Assembly (NCBI GenBank): GCA_013361095.1
Contig: JAATWA010000001.1
Span: forward strand, 2,458,501 to 2,522,500
Direction of reading: 5' to 3'
Source: Pseudanabaena biceps
Lineage (GTDB): Bacteria; Cyanobacteriota; Cyanobacteriia; Pseudanabaenales; Pseudanabaenaceae
Length of the DNA: 64,000 nucleotides
Shown here: positions 62,476 through 64,000 of the stretch, piece after piece
Layout of the letters: each line of letters opens with the position of its first letter
How positions within the stretch are numbered: position 1 is the stretch's first letter
Made by a program: the position numbers and the translations under genes
The notes under the pieces: model-generated
Seen by the model: only the letters and a program-made list of their open reading frames with translations
Told to the model about the DNA's origin: nothing
Databases searched by the model: none

Positions 62476-63594
62476 TCAGCCCAAGTGGCGCTTTAGCCAA
62501 AACTGTAAAGTTGGCAAGGCGATCCGATAGCCATATTTCGCCCCATAGACTAGCCCCTTCTGCTCCAAACTGTCCAACGCTCCTTGCAAGCTGCCCCCCT
62601 TCGATAAACGATGCTTTTGGATGTATTCGCGACTGTGGGGACTGACAGTGGGATCGATCGCCAAACTTTCTAATACCCTCACTTGGGTGGGAGGCAATAG
62701 CATCACCAAGGACTCAAAGGTGGGCGAAAGGTCTTCAATCAAGGCAAGCATATTTTGATGAACATGATCAGGCTGAATCAAAAAATCTGCGGCGCTAATT
62801 GTTTTTTGCGTCCGATAGTCGAGCCAAATTCGTCTTTCCAAGGCGATCGCATCGCCCAGATTTCCCTGCACATATTCCATAAATAAATCTAAGGCGATCG
62901 GCGCAAATCTTAAACTATGATCTTCACCCACCGACTCTACCCATTCCCGCAGATCTTGATCACTCAAAGGCGATAGCTCCACCATGTGTAAACTTAGCTT
63001 ATGCATCCAAGGCTCTGGCACAGTGGCGATCAATACATAGCTAACTCGGCTCTGGATCTTAATTTCGCGCCGTAAATATTCTTCCCATTCACCTTTGCGA
63101 TCCCATGAGCGAATATGGGTGAAATTATGCAGCATGATCGCGACTCGACAATCTAGCCATTCCGCCATTTGCTGAGGCAGACTCAGCAAATTTTCAAACA
63201 AATGCCAGACTCCCGCATTGTTCAATTTCCAAGTGATTTGTGGTTTTACTTGTTTATCAATGCTCTCCCCAATTGCATGGGCAATCTCAAAACTAATGGG
63301 TTGATCGAGAAGTAACTCCTTAATTTTGATCAGTTCTTCGGTGCGATCAAAGGTACTCAGCAAACTTGCGGCTAATAATTTCAAAAAGCGATCGCCATCG
63401 GCGGCTCTCAAACAATCTACGGTGATTACCTTTGCCCCTGCTTGTTTGGCTGCCCACTTAACTAAAGTTCTGCGCCCACTACCCGCCACACCAGCAATCA
63501 ACAAATCACCATCTGCCGCCAAAATCTGACTGATCTGGTCTACTTCTCTCTGTCTGCCCACAAGACTCTTGGGCAAAAATGGATTGCTACTCAT
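62476..63594 (-). CDS. AAA/STAND-like protein with degenerate P-loop
   Basis: This 372-residue protein has the layout of an ATP-binding module followed by winged-helix-like domains. The expected Walker A is GVAGSGRRTLVKWAA at about 35-49. The consensus is GxxGxGK[ST], so the essential Lys is Arg and the next Thr/Ser is also Arg. The Walker B equivalent is VAIMLHNFTHI, without the Asp-Glu pair. The C-terminus (about 295-372) has VRVLESLAIDPT and a winged-helix pattern. It may have lost ATPase activity and become a scaffold. Neighbours give no clue. Confidence 0.75.
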   Translation of the reverse strand: MSSNPFLPKSLVGRQREVDQISQILAADGDLLIAGVAGSGRRTLVKWAAKQAGAKVITVDCLRAADGDRFLKLLAASLLSTFDRTEELIKIKELLLDQPISFEIAHAIGESIDKQVKPQITWKLNNAGVWHLFENLLSLPQQMAEWLDCRVAIMLHNFTHIRSWDRKGEWEEYLRREIKIQSRVSYVLIATVPEPWMHKLSLHMVELSPLSDQDLREWVESVGEDHSLRFAPIALDLFMEYVQGNLGDAIALERRIWLDYRTQKTISAADFLIQPDHVHQNMLALIEDLSPTFESLVMLLPPTQVRVLESLAIDPTVSPHSREYIQKHRLSKGGSLQGALDSLEQKGLVYGAKYGYRIALPTLQFWLKRHLG

Positions 63595-63691
63595 GGGCTA
63601 ATTGTATCGCGAGGCGGTGCTTCAATATTCTTTAAACTGACAAGTACTATTTTTTAGTACCATGGTTACAACCGTTTACCCATAAATATCT

Positions 63692-64000
63692 ATGGCTATT
63701 GAGACAGGCTCAATTACTGACGAAAATCCCACAGCGCTTTGGCACACGCTCAGCCCTGATGAAGCTATTGTGGCATTGCAAAGCGAGGCTCAAATAGGGC
63801 TAAGTGATCAAGAAGTATCATCAAGGTTTGCTCACTATGGAGCTAATGAACTGGTAGAAAAAGTTGGGCGATCGCCTCTACAAATTTTTATCGATCAGTT
63901 CACCAACATCATGTTGATTATGCTGATGGCAGTTGCCATCGTCTCAGCAGTCCTAGATATTCGCGATGGTGACTTCCCTAAAGATGCGATCGCTATTACC
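63692..64000 (+). CDS. P-type cation-transporting ATPase (N-terminal part)
   Basis: The gene runs off the window; 103 residues are visible. It has the cation-ATPase N-terminal domain: ALWHTLSPDEAIVALQSEAQ, LSDQEVSSRFAHYGANELVE, and then the start of the first transmembrane hairpin, FIDQFTNIMLIMLMAVAIVS. This is the PMCA/SERCA-like calcium or sodium/potassium P2-type entrance. The phosphorylation motif DKTGT would be beyond the window. ATG 63692 is the first Met and fits the family. Confidence 0.87.
   Translation, partial: MAIETGSITDENPTALWHTLSPDEAIVALQSEAQIGLSDQEVSSRFAHYGANELVEKVGRSPLQIFIDQFTNIMLIMLMAVAIVSAVLDIRDGDFPKDAIAIT

Noticed and set aside
1..64000. tRNA, rRNA or CRISPR array
   Set aside because: I scanned the gaps by eye for T-loop motifs and regular direct repeats and saw none. 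The inverted repeats are single palindromes, not spaced direct repeats. A tRNAscan or Infernal run would settle it.

Overview
The window looks like chromosomal DNA of a filamentous cyanobacterium, probably close to Pseudanabaena (the genus is inference; no phylogeny was run). The evidence is the very frequent octamer GCGATCGC (the cyanobacterial HIP1 repeat), the RppA/RppB two-component pair, a pilMNOQ cluster without a recognisable pilP, xisH/xisI homologues, and several cyanobacterial-type proteins (PCP_red domain, a pheophorbide-oxygenase-like Rieske protein, DUF4168, UPF0284/CobT-like). I found no rRNA, tRNA or CRISPR array.

Layout. 0-16 kb is housekeeping and signalling: rppAB, pyrC, a lipoprotein-PhzF pair, two response-regulator/histidine-kinase fusions, a glycosyltransferase, MltA, a PP2C phosphatase, class 1 FBPase, a 3-hydroxyisobutyrate-dehydrogenase-like reductase, an SDR and an IMPase-family enzyme. 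16-18.7 kb is a scrapyard of broken insertion sequences. 18.7-20 kb holds a tetrapyrrole-flavoured pair (PCP_red protein and Rieske oxygenase). 20.6-26.1 kb is an unusual locus: a polytopic membrane protein, two paralogous small secreted proteins sharing a C-terminal motif, and an 886-residue predicted outer-membrane protein. A truncated transposase and a full-length but defective IS256-family copy follow. 28.2-33.4 kb is the type IV pilus operon pilM-pilN-pilO-pilQ. 33.7-48.9 kb carries DUF4168, prfB with its +1 frameshift, two FHA proteins, csaB, sat, a Rieske protein, gnd, dus and a phytase-like esterase. 49.2-57.1 kb is a second mobile-element cluster: an intact IS630 element, a second defective IS256 copy, and an IS5-like element containing a nested IS1 element that splits xisH from xisI, with an Rpn-type nuclease next door. 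57.2-64 kb returns to core genes: a GST-like protein, an ICMT-like methyltransferase, mutL, a DUF2256 mini-gene overlapping a cobT-like gene, a degenerate P-loop ATPase and the start of a P-type cation ATPase.

The dominant non-coding signal is a population of about 40 long, nearly perfect palindromes, mostly with 3-nt loops. They lie between genes, sometimes overlap stop codons, and fall into recognisable families whose arms differ by matched changes. They occur between convergent, tandem and divergent genes, so they are not only terminators.
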